Source of the DNA: Pseudooceanicola algae
GTDB lineage: Bacteria; Pseudomonadota; Alphaproteobacteria; Rhodobacterales; Rhodobacteraceae
Direction of reading: 5' to 3'
DNA: 64,000 nt
Assembly: GCF_003590145.2 (NCBI RefSeq)
Contig: NZ_CP060436.1
Location: forward strand, 2,416,001 to 2,480,000
The position numbers were made by a program, and so were the translations under genes. Positions 52,510-61,015 of the stretch are shown here, in pieces. Within the stretch, counting starts at the first letter, position 1. The number at the start of each line of letters is the position of its first letter. The notes beneath the pieces were generated by a model. The model made no database searches. It was not told the origin of the DNA and saw only the letters and a list, made by a program, of their open reading frames with translations.

Positions 52510-53471
52510 CCCTGAAATCCCATGGCCGCAAGAGCATTTCCGCCAGCCTCAAACCCCGCAGCCTGATGGACGAGGCCCCGCGCCTTTCCGGGGTCTGGCA
52601 GGCGCAGGTCATCACCCTGTTGCCGCAGGCCTTTCCCGGCATCCTTGGCGAAAGCCTGACCGGCAAGGCGCTGAAGGACGGGCTGTGGCAGATGACGACG
52701 GTCGACCTGCGCAGCTACGGCATCGGCAAGCACCGCAATGTCGATGATACCCCTGCGGGCGGCGGGGCAGGCATGGTATTGCGTGCCGATGTCATGGGCG
52801 CCGCGATCGAGGATATTCTGGCCCAGAGCCGGGGCAATGCGCCGCTGATCTACCTCAGCCCGCGGGGCCGCCGGTTCGATCAGCAGATGGCCCGCAACCT
52901 GGCCCGCGCCGACGGTGTGAACCTGATCTGCGGGCGTTTCGAGGGCCTCGACGAGCGGGTGATCGAGGAATACGGCATCCTGGAAGTGTCGCTTGGCGAT
53001 TTCGTCATGACCGGGGGCGAGATCGCCGCGCAGGCGATGCTGGACGCGACCGTGCGGCTGTTGCCGGGGGTGCTGGGCAATGCCGACTCTGCCGTCGAGG
53101 AAAGCTTTTCCGAGGGGCTGCTGGAACATCCGCAATACACCAAGCCCGCCGAATGGCAGGGTCGGACGATCCCGGATGTGCTGATGTCGGGTCACCACGG
53201 GAACATCGCCAAGTGGCGCCAGGCCATGGGCGAGGCAATCACCCGGGCGCGGCGCCCCGATCTGTGGGCGGCGGCGCGCGCCGGGCTGCTGGACGATCCC
53301 GTGGCCATGGTGCAGGACGCCGAAAGTCTGGCCGTCTTCCTTGAACGGCACGGCGCCCCGGATGCCGGCCCTGCCCTGCTTACGGTGCTGCGCGAGACCG
53401 GCGATCAGATAAGCCTGCCTGTGAATCCCTGGCAGGCAGCGGCGCAATTGTTCTGGCTGGCGCGGGGGTAA
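52506..53471 (+). CDS. trmD: tRNA (guanine-N1)-methyltransferase TrmD
   Basis: 321 residues, longer than the 255 of E. coli. After a basic N-terminal extension of about 30 residues the SPOUT domain shows GIGKHRNVDDTPAGGGAGMV, YLSPRGRRFDQQ, ICGRFEGLDERVI and the knot GDFVMTGGEIAAQAMLDATV. TrmD methylates G37 next to the anticodon of several tRNAs. A C-terminal extension ends NPWQAAAQLFWLARG. Start overlaps the sulfotransferase-like gene by ATGA. Confidence 0.97.
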   Translation: MTLKSHGRKSISASLKPRSLMDEAPRLSGVWQAQVITLLPQAFPGILGESLTGKALKDGLWQMTTVDLRSYGIGKHRNVDDTPAGGGAGMVLRADVMGAAIEDILAQSRGNAPLIYLSPRGRRFDQQMARNLARADGVNLICGRFEGLDERVIEEYGILEVSLGDFVMTGGEIAAQAMLDATVRLLPGVLGNADSAVEESFSEGLLEHPQYTKPAEWQGRTIPDVLMSGHHGNIAKWRQAMGEAITRARRPDLWAAARAGLLDDPVAMVQDAESLAVFLERHGAPDAGPALLTVLRETGDQISLPVNPWQAAAQLFWLARG

Positions 53472-53874
53472 TCGCGCCGTTAAGGGATCGTGCGCCTGCG
53501 GCGGCCACGCTCTTCGCCTGCGACGGGCGGGATCAGGGGGCTTCTGCCCCCTCTTGGGCCTACGGCCCAATTCACCCCCGAGAGTATTTTCGGCCAGATG
53601 AGAGAGCCCCTGCAAGCGGCGCTTGAAATGAGGTGGGAACTGGCCTATACGCGCGCTGTCCGGGGCCGGAATCGGCCAGCCGGACTGTTTTGTCTATGCC
53701 ATACGTTCCTTTTCTTCGGCGGACGTGGCGGGACAAGCGGGATCAAGTCAGTCGACCTGAATCCTCCGGCGGGCTGCCCCTGATGTCAGATCAGGGCCGG
53801 GACCCGATGAAGACCGGAGCTCTGAGGCGGAAACCACCTTCGCGGAGCAACCGCGGGCAGATAGGAGAACAGCG
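53472..53874. other. 403-bp gap between trmD and rplS
   Basis: It holds hairpin element copy D (53531-53602) and then the likely rplS promoter and leader. The leader up to the GGAGAACAGCG ribosome site has several GC-rich pairings near 53780-53860 but no leader family I can name. No gene was accepted. Confidence 0.5.
53531..53602. repeat. Dispersed hairpin element, copy D
   Basis: Reverse orientation relative to copy B. It reads GATCAGGGGGC-TTCT-GCCCCC, then TTGGGCC-TAC-GGCCCAA, then CCCCCGAG and AGTATTTTCGGCCAGATGA. The last 19 bases are the reverse complement of the start of copy B, identical over their length. Confidence 0.65.
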
Positions 53875-54252
53875 ATGAACCTTATCGCACAGCTCGAAGC
53901 GGAGCAGATCGCTTCGCTGGGGAAAACCATCCCCGATTTCAAGGCCGGCGACACCATCCGCGTCGGCTTCAAGGTGACCGAGGGCACGCGCTCGCGGATC
54001 CAGAACTACGAAGGCGTTTGCATCAGCCGCAAGAACGGTTCGGGCATTGCCGGTTCTTTCACCGTCCGCAAGATTTCCTTCGGTGAAGGCGTGGAACGTG
54101 TGTTCCCGCTGCATTCGACCAACATCGATTCCATCGAAGTCGTGCGTCGTGGCCGCGTTCGTCGCGCCAAGCTGTATTACCTGCGTTCGCGTCGCGGCAA
54201 GTCCGCACGTATCGCGGAAGTCACCAACTACAAACCCAAAGCACAAGCCTGA
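53875..54252 (+). CDS. rplS: 50S ribosomal protein L19
   Basis: 125 residues with AGGAGA upstream. L19 motifs include [50 protein letters not shown] and [20 protein letters not shown]19 lies at the 30S-50S interface. It is separated from trmD by 403 bases, so it probably has its own promoter, and is followed by rpmE after 11 bases. Confidence 0.98.
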   Translation: MNLIAQLEAEQIASLGKTIPDFKAGDTIRVGFKVTEGTRSRIQNYEGVCISRKNGSGIAGSFTVRKISFGEGVERVFPLHSTNIDSIEVVRRGRVRRAKLYYLRSRRGKSARIAEVTNYKPKAQA

Positions 54253-54263
54253 GGAGCGGCGTC

Positions 54264-54485
54264 ATGAAAAAGGATACCCATCCCGACTACCACTTCATCG
54301 ACGTCAAGATGACCGATGGTACGGTACTCAAGATGCGCTCCACCTGGGGCAAGGAAGGCGACACCATGTCGCTCGACATCGATCCGAGCGTGCACCCGGC
54401 CTGGACCGGCGGCAATTCGCGCCTGATGGACGCCGGCGGCCGCGTGTCGAAGTTCAAGAGCAAATACGCCGGTCTGGGCTTCTAA
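54264..54485 (+). CDS. rpmE: 50S ribosomal protein L31
   Basis: 73 residues with GAGGAG upstream. It has the L31 start [16 protein letters not shown], then [20 protein letters not shown] and HPAWTGG. There are no cysteines, so this is a zinc-independent form, expected to work when zinc is scarce. A strong terminator follows. Confidence 0.97.
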   Translation: MKKDTHPDYHFIDVKMTDGTVLKMRSTWGKEGDTMSLDIDPSVHPAWTGGNSRLMDAGGRVSKFKSKYAGLGF

Positions 54486-54511
54486 GTCCCTTCAATCGGT
54501 GGAAGAGTGGA

Positions 54512-54543
54512 TGCCGTGGCCCCCTGGGGTCGCGGCATTTTTC
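54512..54543 (+). terminator. Intrinsic terminator after rpmE
   Basis: ATGCCGTGGCCCC pairs with GGGGTCGCGGCAT across CT with one mismatch, then TTTTT. It lies 26 bases past the rpmE stop. Confidence 0.88.
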
Positions 54544-54642
54544 GTTTGGGCGGGACTGGTGCCTGTCCGCTGTCACAGGTGTGGCGATGGCGGACCCGGA
54601 GACGCGCAAGGTGATGTTTCACGGCTCTGAAGGAGCGAAAAC

Positions 54643-55836
54643 TTGGATCCCGTACCGGTATTTTCCCTGACTTCTGTCATCGTCGTTCTGGCAACAGCCA
54701 TCGCGGGCTGGGTCCTGTTCCTGCCGCGCCTCAGCAACTGGAACGTGTGGCGCGCGATGGTGACGCCCCTGGCCTCGATCATCGGATCGGGCTTTCTGGT
54801 GCTGGGGCCGATCCTGGCCCATAGCTATGGCTGGCTTGCCCCGGCGATCATGGCGCTGCTCTGCCTCGGCGCCTGGGCCTTTGGCAGCGCGATCCGCGAG
54901 AACATCGCCCGGATCGGCGACACCCCGGAGGAGCCATCGCGGCTGGAAAGCATCGCTGCCGCGTTGCTTGCCCTCGCCTATGTGATTTCGGTGGCCTATT
55001 ACCTGAACCTGTTCGGCGCCTTCTTTGCGGAGCTGACCCCCTGGCCGGGCCAGTTCGCGGGGCGCATCGTGACATCGGCGGCCTTCGTCCTGGTCTTCGT
55101 GCTGGGCTACGGGCGCGGCTTTGCCATGCTGGAGCGGGCCGAGTACCTGACCGTCGGCGTCAAGCTGGCGATCATCGCCGGGCTGTTGGCCGGGCTGGCG
55201 GTCTTCATGGTCTATGCGGTCCAGAGTGACGCGCTGTTCACGCCGGAGATCAGCATCAGTGGCCTTCCCGCGATCACCCTGGCCTTTGGTCTGCTGGTCA
55301 CGGTGCAGGGTTTCGAAACCTCGCGCTACCTCGGGAAATCCTATGATGCCGTGACCCGCGTGCGGTCGATGCGGATGGCCCAGATTCTGGCCGGGCTGAT
55401 CTACCTTGCCTATGTGGTTCTGCTGGTCTTCGCCCACAGGGTGCCCGAGGGCGAGCTGACCGAGACCTCGATCATCGCGATGATGGAGGACGTGACGCCG
55501 ATCCTGCCCTTCCTGCTGATCCTCGGCGCACTGGCTGCGCAGTTCAGCGCCGCCGTTGCCGATACAGGCGGCGCGGGTGGGCTGATCGAGGAATTGTCGC
55601 GTGGCCGGCTGACCGCCAAGAAGGGCTATGCGGTGCTATGCGTGCTTGGGCTGGCCCTGACCTGGACGGCCGATGTGTTCGAGATCATCGCCTATGCCTC
55701 GCGCGCCTTTGCGCTTTACTACGCCGCGCAGGCGCTGATTGCGGCGATGAATGCCAGCGGGGCCAAGCGCGGGCTTTTCGGCGCGCTCGCGGTGCTGGGC
55801 CTTTGCATCGCCGTCTTCGGGCAGGCGGTCGAATGA
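54643..55836 (+). CDS. Polytopic membrane protein, permease-like, unknown substrate
   Basis: 397 residues from TTG 54643, which has AAGGAG six bases upstream. About eleven hydrophobic helices are visible, among them VIVVLATAIAGWVLFLP, IIGSGFLVLGPILA and LAIIAGLLAGLAVFMVY. Gly-Ser-Gly in helix 2 and a conserved-looking GFETSRYLGKSYD in a loop resemble the APC fold (amino acid permeases), but the family is not certain. It is monocistronic between rpmE and mipZ. No context clue to the substrate. Confidence 0.75.
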   Translation: MDPVPVFSLTSVIVVLATAIAGWVLFLPRLSNWNVWRAMVTPLASIIGSGFLVLGPILAHSYGWLAPAIMALLCLGAWAFGSAIRENIARIGDTPEEPSRLESIAAALLALAYVISVAYYLNLFGAFFAELTPWPGQFAGRIVTSAAFVLVFVLGYGRGFAMLERAEYLTVGVKLAIIAGLLAGLAVFMVYAVQSDALFTPEISISGLPAITLAFGLLVTVQGFETSRYLGKSYDAVTRVRSMRMAQILAGLIYLAYVVLLVFAHRVPEGELTETSIIAMMEDVTPILPFLLILGALAAQFSAAVADTGGAGGLIEELSRGRLTAKKGYAVLCVLGLALTWTADVFEIIAYASRAFALYYAAQALIAAMNASGAKRGLFGALAVLGLCIAVFGQAVE

Positions 55837-55998
55837 TCCAAGCCGGGTCCGCCATTGCGGCCGGCCCGTCCCCCCTGCCCCGACATGAATGCCGCGTTTG
55901 CGGGCAGATCGCACACAAGCGCTTTTCCTCGAATCGTCAGCCACCTATAGTGGTGCGACACAGGGGCCGCAGAGCGCCGTCTTAACGAGGGTCAGAGC

Positions 55999-56808
55999 AT
56001 GGCGCATATCATCGTTGTCGGAAACGAGAAGGGCGGCGCGGGCAAGTCCACCGTCTCGATGCATATCGGCACCGCGCTGGCGCGCATGGGCCACCGGGTT
56101 TCGGTCATGGACATGGATCTGCGCCAGCGAACCTTCGCGCGCTATGTCTCGAACCGGAAACGCACGATGGAGAAAGAGGGGCTGAGCTTGCCCTCGCCCG
56201 AGTTCTTCGAACTGCCCGAAGTCGATGCCGCCGACTTGTCGCCGGGCGAAAACATCTTTGACAAGCGCCTTTACAAGGGGCTGGCCGATCTGGCTCCGGT
56301 GTCGGATTTCATCCTGATCGACTGCCCCGGGTCGCATACGCGGCTAAGCCAGGTGGCGCATTCGCTGGCCGATACGCTGGTCACGCCGCTGAACGACAGC
56401 TTCATCGATTTCGACTTGCTGGCGACCATCGACAGTGACGGGGAAAAGATCCTCGGGCCGTCGGTCTATTCCGAAATGGTCTGGTCGGCGCGGCAGTTAC
56501 GGTCCCAATCGGGGATGAAACCCATCGATTGGGTGGTGCTGCGCAACCGGCTGGGCACGCAGGCCATGGTCAACAAGAAGAAGATGGAAAGCGCCCTTGG
56601 CCGGCTGTCGCAGCGCATCGGCTTTCGCGTCGTGCCGGGCTTCAGCGAACGGGTGATCTTTCGCGAATTGTTTCCGCGCGGCCTGACGCTGCTGGATCTG
56701 AAGGACCTCGGCATCACCAGCCTGAACATGTCCAACATCGCCGCCCGCCAGGAATTGCGCGACCTGCTGAAGGCGCTGCAATTGCCCGGCGTCGATGTGA
56801 CCTTCTGA
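55999..56808 (+). CDS. mipZ: MipZ, division-plane positioning ATPase
   Basis: 269 residues. The deviant Walker A is NEKGGAGKSTVSMHIG (about 9-24), then MDMDLRQRTFARYVSNR, IDCPGSHTRL and the alphaproteobacterial block TPLNDSFIDFDLL and DWVVLRNRLGT, all typical of MipZ rather than ParA. MipZ dimers form a gradient from the ParB-bound poles and block FtsZ away from midcell. It is monocistronic and converges with ask; the hairpin at 56887 lies between. Confidence 0.95.
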   Translation: MAHIIVVGNEKGGAGKSTVSMHIGTALARMGHRVSVMDMDLRQRTFARYVSNRKRTMEKEGLSLPSPEFFELPEVDAADLSPGENIFDKRLYKGLADLAPVSDFILIDCPGSHTRLSQVAHSLADTLVTPLNDSFIDFDLLATIDSDGEKILGPSVYSEMVWSARQLRSQSGMKPIDWVVLRNRLGTQAMVNKKKMESALGRLSQRIGFRVVPGFSERVIFRELFPRGLTLLDLKDLGITSLNMSNIAARQELRDLLKALQLPGVDVTF

Positions 56809-56886
56809 ACCAGCGCCGTTTCGCGCGCCCCTGACATCAGGCGCTGACCGGCACCGGCTGGTCGGGCCTGGTCGGCAGAGCACGAA

Positions 56887-56917
56887 AAAGGCCGGGCGCG
56901 TGGTGCACCCGGCCTTT
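56887..56917. terminator. Bidirectional terminator between mipZ and ectoine operon
   Basis: AAAGGCCGGG pairs perfectly with CCCGGCCTTT around an 11-base loop, between the ask stop (24 bases away) and the mipZ end. A-run on the left and T-run on the right serve both directions. Confidence 0.82.
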
Positions 56918-56940
56918 GGTCATTTGTCGGAATGGGCCGC

Positions 56941-58377
56941 TCAGGCGACCTTCAACCGCTTGGATCCCGGCTCTTCCTGCGTTTCCACCAGCGCGGAGTG
57001 CAGGATGCGGATGGCCGCGTCTTCCTGGTCCTGTGCCAGCAGGAACTGCACGTCGACACTGCCGGGCACATGCTGCACGGCAAGGGTCCGCACGCCGCCT
57101 TCACGCAGCGCCTTCATGCCGCGCTCGGTCGCGTCGAGTTCGAACAGGTTTCGGCCGATGGCCGAGACCAGGGTCATCCGGTTCAACCGCACCTGCGCGT
57201 TGGGGAAGGCGCTCAGCACGTCGCGCTCTACCCTCCGAATCGCCTTCAGTGGCGCATCGAGGTAGTGGATGATCGTATTGGCATTGGTCGCCTTGGACAC
57301 GATGCGCACCTTGTGGCGCGTCAGCACCTCGAGGATACCCTGATCGTAGCCCTTCACACCCACCATGTCCTGTTCGAACACCTCGAAAGCGGTGACACCC
57401 AGACCGGTGACGATTTCGACCTGCGGGATCTCGGCGGGTTCTTCGTCGATCAGCGTTCCCGGATCAGCGGGTTCAAAGGCATTGGCGACGCGCAACGGGA
57501 TGCCCGCCTTGCGCAGGATCTTGGCCGCCTTGGGGTGGATCGCCTCCATCCCCATGTTGGAAAGCTGGTCGGCCACGTCGTAATTCGTGTGACCCAGCTT
57601 GCGCACTGCGTCTTCGCCGACCAGCTTGGGATCGGCGGAAGACAGGTGAAATTCCTTGTGGATGATCGCTTCGGCAGCGCCGGTTTCCCCGGCGATGTTC
57701 GAAAATGTCACCTCGGAATAGCCCCGGTCAAATTCGCGCATCAGGCCTTCGCGACATTGCGCGTAGCCGGTGACGATCGGCAATTCGCTCGCCAGGTCGA
57801 CGCCTTCCAGACCCGACCGGATCCGGTCGCGCAAGTCCGGTTCGCTTTCGTCGCGCCAGCCCGACAGATCGATGCAACGCGCGTTCACGCCTGCCCGTTG
57901 CAACATCAGCGTGGTGGCAAAGGCCGAATGGCTCTCGCCCAGCCCCGACAGCAGTTCACGGATGCTCAGCATGTGATCGGACAGCTTGAAATGCCCGTAG
58001 GAGCACAGCCGCTGCAAATCGAACAGGCAAGAGCGCGCGCCCTCGACACGTTCACGAACGAACTCATCGGCCACGTGGATATCGGCAGAATGCTCCAGCA
58101 CGACCCGGTGGGCTTCGCGCATCGCTTCGCCGACCTCGGTCAGCGCGTCGAGCCAACCATGAGCGTTGTCGTCGTTGGAAAACAGCGCATAGACACCCGG
58201 CTGGCCGGACTTCTTGTGTTCGAGCAGCTTGTTGGTGATGCCGCCGAAGGCAGAAACCACGAAGATGCGGTGGTATAGATCGTCGCGATCCCCGATCAGC
58301 AGCGAATCGCGAAGTTCATGCACCTTGCTCATCGAGGTGCCGCCGATTTTCTCGACTGTATGCTTTGGAAAATTCAT
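56941..58377 (-). CDS. ask: Ectoine-operon aspartate kinase
   Basis: 478 residues from ATG 58377. The aspartokinase start VEKIGGTSMSKVHELRDSLL and the segment IFVVSAFGGITNKLLEHKK are present; C-terminal ACT-like parts follow VTGLGVTAFEVFEQDMVG. This Ask_Ect subfamily, placed with ectABC, makes aspartyl phosphate for ectoine and is usually less feedback-sensitive than the housekeeping enzyme. The open frame extends upstream through a minisatellite into PDGPS repeats, which I do not count as protein. It is last in the operon, 245 bases after ectC. Confidence 0.94.
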   Translation of the reverse strand: MNFPKHTVEKIGGTSMSKVHELRDSLLIGDRDDLYHRIFVVSAFGGITNKLLEHKKSGQPGVYALFSNDDNAHGWLDALTEVGEAMREAHRVVLEHSADIHVADEFVRERVEGARSCLFDLQRLCSYGHFKLSDHMLSIRELLSGLGESHSAFATTLMLQRAGVNARCIDLSGWRDESEPDLRDRIRSGLEGVDLASELPIVTGYAQCREGLMREFDRGYSEVTFSNIAGETGAAEAIIHKEFHLSSADPKLVGEDAVRKLGHTNYDVADQLSNMGMEAIHPKAAKILRKAGIPLRVANAFEPADPGTLIDEEPAEIPQVEIVTGLGVTAFEVFEQDMVGVKGYDQGILEVLTRHKVRIVSKATNANTIIHYLDAPLKAIRRVERDVLSAFPNAQVRLNRMTLVSAIGRNLFELDATERGMKALREGGVRTLAVQHVPGSVDVQFLLAQDQEDAAIRILHSALVETQEEPGSKRLKVA

Positions 58378-58431
58378 CTGGTTTCCCGGCCGAGGCCGGG
58401 CTCCTTCTTTAGCCGATCTGACATTGACCGA

Positions 58432-58564
58432 TCTGGCTTTGACCTGCCTGGATTGGCCCGTCTGGCTTTGACCTGCCTGGATTGGCCCGTCTGGACTTGG
58501 CCCGTCTGGACTTGGCCCGTCTGGACTTGGCCCGTCTGGATTTGGCCGGTCTGGACTTGGCTCG
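58432..58564. repeat. 15-bp minisatellite between ectC and ask
   Basis: Two tandem 29-base units (58432-58460 and 58461-58489) are followed by five 15-base units of TCTGGACTTGGCCCG or one- to two-base variants (58490-58564). The 29-base unit itself resembles two diverged 15-base units. It lies in the ectoine transcript ahead of ask. Confidence 0.9.
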
Positions 58565-58622
58565 TCGGGCATCCTGAATGCCCGGATGGACGAAGGCCGG
58601 GGAAACCCCCGGCCACTGCGTC

Positions 58623-59015
58623 TCAGGCGTCTTCAAGCGCGTAGGAGCCGTCTTCGCGGTGCACTTCCTTGCCGGTGACCGGCGGGTTGAAGCAGCAGGC
58701 CATGATCAGCTCTTCGTCGGCCACGACAGTGTGCTTGTCATGTTTGTCGAGCGCATACATGACGCCGGGCTTGATCTCGTGGACCTCGCCGGTGGCCAGA
58801 TCGGTGATCCGGCCCTTGCCCTGCATGCAGTAGACGCTTTCGAAGTGGTTCTTGTAGTGGAACGTATGCTCCGAACCCGCTTCCAGGAATGTGATGTGGA
58901 AGGAAAAGCCCATCCCGTCATCGGCCAGCAGCATCCGGACCGAGGTCCAGTTGGCGTCCGAAACAACGCGGGACTTTTCGTCTTCGATCAGCTTGTTGAA
59001 ATCACGAATAATCAT
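58623..59015 (-). CDS. ectC: L-ectoine synthase
   Basis: 130 residues, a single cupin domain. Metal ligands and the substrate site are expected in FLEAGSEHTFHYKNHFESVY and HDKHTVVADEELIMACCFNPP. EctC closes N-gamma-acetyl-diaminobutyrate to ectoine. It follows ectB after 3 bases. No ectD hydroxylase gene is next to it, so hydroxyectoine is not indicated. Confidence 0.97.
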   Translation of the reverse strand: MIIRDFNKLIEDEKSRVVSDANWTSVRMLLADDGMGFSFHITFLEAGSEHTFHYKNHFESVYCMQGKGRITDLATGEVHEIKPGVMYALDKHDKHTVVADEELIMACCFNPPVTGKEVHREDGSYALEDA

Positions 59016-59018
59016 TGG

Positions 59019-60296
59019 TTACTCCGCAGCAAATTTGATCTGTTTCTTCTCGGCGGCGGCTTCCAGCAGAATCTTCAGACCCTTGCGGAAGGTTTCAACC
59101 GGCGTGGTCAACGGGGCAAGCACCTTGACCACCTCGTCCATCGCACCCGAGGTCTCGATGATAACACCGTTGCGGAAGCATTCCGCGCAGATATCCGCAG
59201 CCAGATCCCCGGAACCGACATCAACGCCCATCATCATGCCACGGCCCTTGACGGTGGCGCCGGGAATTTCCTTGGCCAGTTCGTCCATGGCTTCACTGAG
59301 GATCGCGGATTTGGTCGCGATGTCCTTCTGGAAGCTGTCGTCGGCCCAGAATTTCTCGATCGCGACACGGGCGGTCACGAAGGCATGGGTATTGCCCCGG
59401 AAGGTGCCGTTATGCTCGGCCGGCTTCCAGATGTCATGTTCGGGTTTCACCAGCAGCGCGGCAAAGGGCAGACCCATGCCCGACAGCGACTTGGCCATCG
59501 GCACCATGTCCGGCTCGATCCCCATCTCCTCGAAGGAGAAGAAGGTGCCGGTGCGCCCGATACCCGCCTGGATGTCGTCCAGGATGAGCAGCGCGCCGTG
59601 TTTCTTGGCGATGCGGGCGATGCCGCGCAGCCAATCGGCAGAAGCGGCGTTCAGGCCACCTTCGCCTTGCACGGGCTCGACCAGGAAGGCGGCCGGGGCG
59701 TCGATGCCCGAACTGGGATTGTCCAGCATGGTCTCGATGATCGCCAGTGTATCGACGTCCTCGCCGAAGGCGCCCTCGAAGGGCATCCGCGTCACGCCGT
59801 GCAGGTCGATACCCGCACCGCCGCGCTTGCCTTCGTTGCCGGTCGCGGCCAGAGCGCCAAGCGTCATGCCGTGGAAACCGTTGGTGAAGGAGATGATGTT
59901 GGTCCGCCCCGTCACCTTGCGGGCCAGCTTCATCGCGGCCTCTACGGCATTGGTGCCGGTCGGGCCAACCATCATCACCTTGTGGTCCATGCCCCGCGGC
60001 TTGAGGATGTGACGCTCGAAGGTTTCCAGGAAGGCGGCCTTGGTGTCGGTATACATGTCGAGACCATGGGCAATGCCATCGGCGCTGATATGATCGATCA
60101 GCGCCGACTTCATGTCGGCATCGTTATGGCCGTAGTTCAGCGACGAGCAACCGGCGAGAAAGTCGATGTACTCGCGCCCCTCCGCGTCGGTCATGATCGA
60201 GCCGCTGGCCTTGGTGAAAACGGTATCGAAGCTGCGGCAATAGCTGCGCGCTTCCGATTCCCGCCGTGTGAAAATCGAAGATGTTTCGGTCGGCAT
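59019..60296 (-). CDS. ectB: L-2,4-diaminobutyrate transaminase
   Basis: 425 residues, PLP class III aminotransferase. Typical parts are YIDFLAGCSSLNYGHNDADM, GFHGMTLGALAATGNEGKR, LILDDIQAGIGRTG, the PLP lysine in PMAKSLSGMGLPFA and HNGTFRGNTHAFVTA. It turns aspartate semialdehyde and glutamate into diaminobutyrate. It lies 42 bases after ectA. Confidence 0.97.
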   Translation of the reverse strand: MPTETSSIFTRRESEARSYCRSFDTVFTKASGSIMTDAEGREYIDFLAGCSSLNYGHNDADMKSALIDHISADGIAHGLDMYTDTKAAFLETFERHILKPRGMDHKVMMVGPTGTNAVEAAMKLARKVTGRTNIISFTNGFHGMTLGALAATGNEGKRGGAGIDLHGVTRMPFEGAFGEDVDTLAIIETMLDNPSSGIDAPAAFLVEPVQGEGGLNAASADWLRGIARIAKKHGALLILDDIQAGIGRTGTFFSFEEMGIEPDMVPMAKSLSGMGLPFAALLVKPEHDIWKPAEHNGTFRGNTHAFVTARVAIEKFWADDSFQKDIATKSAILSEAMDELAKEIPGATVKGRGMMMGVDVGSGDLAADICAECFRNGVIIETSGAMDEVVKVLAPLTTPVETFRKGLKILLEAAAEKKQIKFAAE

Positions 60297-60338
60297 GGGG
60301 ATATCCTTGAATGGGGAGATGAGGTGAGCGCAGAGGCG

Positions 60339-60872
60339 TCAGGCAGCCTTTTTCAGGCCGCCGCGCATCTCGATGGTCACCATATGCTCAGTGTCGTGGC
60401 GCCCGCCAAAGTGATCACCCTTGGTATAATGCGGCTCATGGCTCAGTTCGCCCCCGGTCCGGCTAGCGAACCGACGGAACAGCGCCCAAGAGGCGTCGTT
60501 GTCCTTGGTGATCGTGGTCTTGATGCGGCGCACATTGGACAGACCGGGGCGGTTCACCAGATGGGACAGCATCTTGCCGCCCAACCCAAGGCCACGTGCC
60601 TCGGAGGAAACCGCCACCTGCCAGACGAACAGCGTTGAGGGATCATCGGGGAGGACATGCCCCGAAACCCACCCCATGACACCCTGGTCTTCGACCTCGG
60701 CAACGACGCAAGTCCCGGCGAAATGATCGCACTGCACGAGATTGCAGTACATCGAGTTCTCGTCGAGCGGCTTGCACGCCTGCACCAGGCTCCAGATGGC
60801 TTCACCATCCTCGGCGACGGGCTTGCGCAGCGTCATTGTCGTAGATTGAAGTGTTCCGGTTCCGTCAAGCAT
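60339..60872 (-). CDS. ectA: L-2,4-diaminobutyrate N-acetyltransferase
   Basis: 177 residues, GNAT fold. It has LRKPVAEDGEAIWSLVQACK, DENSMYCNLVQCDHFAGTCV, the acetyl-CoA site SSEARGLGLGGKMLSHLVNR and LFRRFASRTGGELSHEPHYT, all typical of EctA. It acetylates the gamma-amino group of diaminobutyrate. First gene of ectABC-ask, with a 143-base divergent promoter shared with the MarR gene. Confidence 0.96.
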   Translation of the reverse strand: MLDGTGTLQSTTMTLRKPVAEDGEAIWSLVQACKPLDENSMYCNLVQCDHFAGTCVVAEVEDQGVMGWVSGHVLPDDPSTLFVWQVAVSSEARGLGLGGKMLSHLVNRPGLSNVRRIKTTITKDNDASWALFRRFASRTGGELSHEPHYTKGDHFGGRHDTEHMVTIEMRGGLKKAA

Positions 60873-60924
60873 AGGTCCTGCACTCTTGTTGCTTCGCCAG
60901 ACAAAGTAACCTCACCGCAGAATA

Positions 60925-60985
60925 ATTCAAGTCATCAAAGTTTTTTTCTGACTTTTACGCAATTATGGCCTATCTGAACTTGAAT
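60925..60985. promoter_or_regulatory. Divergent ectA-ectR promoter region with 8-bp inverted arms
   Basis: ATTCAAGT (60925-60932) and ACTTGAAT (60978-60985) are perfect inverse arms 45 bases apart inside the 143-bp, AT-rich gap between ectA and the MarR gene. Either arm could be half of an EctR site. The pairing may also be chance. Confidence 0.4.
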
Positions 60986-61015
60986 ACCCTTCATATTCCC
61001 TAAGTTTGTAGCGCT

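Noticed and set aside
58432..58564. Tandem repeats considered as a CRISPR array
   Set aside because: Units are 15 bp and directly adjacent with no unique spacers, and no cas genes are present.
58378..58572. N-terminal extension of ask containing PDGPS repeats
   Set aside because: The repeats come from the 15-bp minisatellite read in frame. Aspartokinases start at the VEKIGGTS motif, so ATG 58377 is the sensible start.
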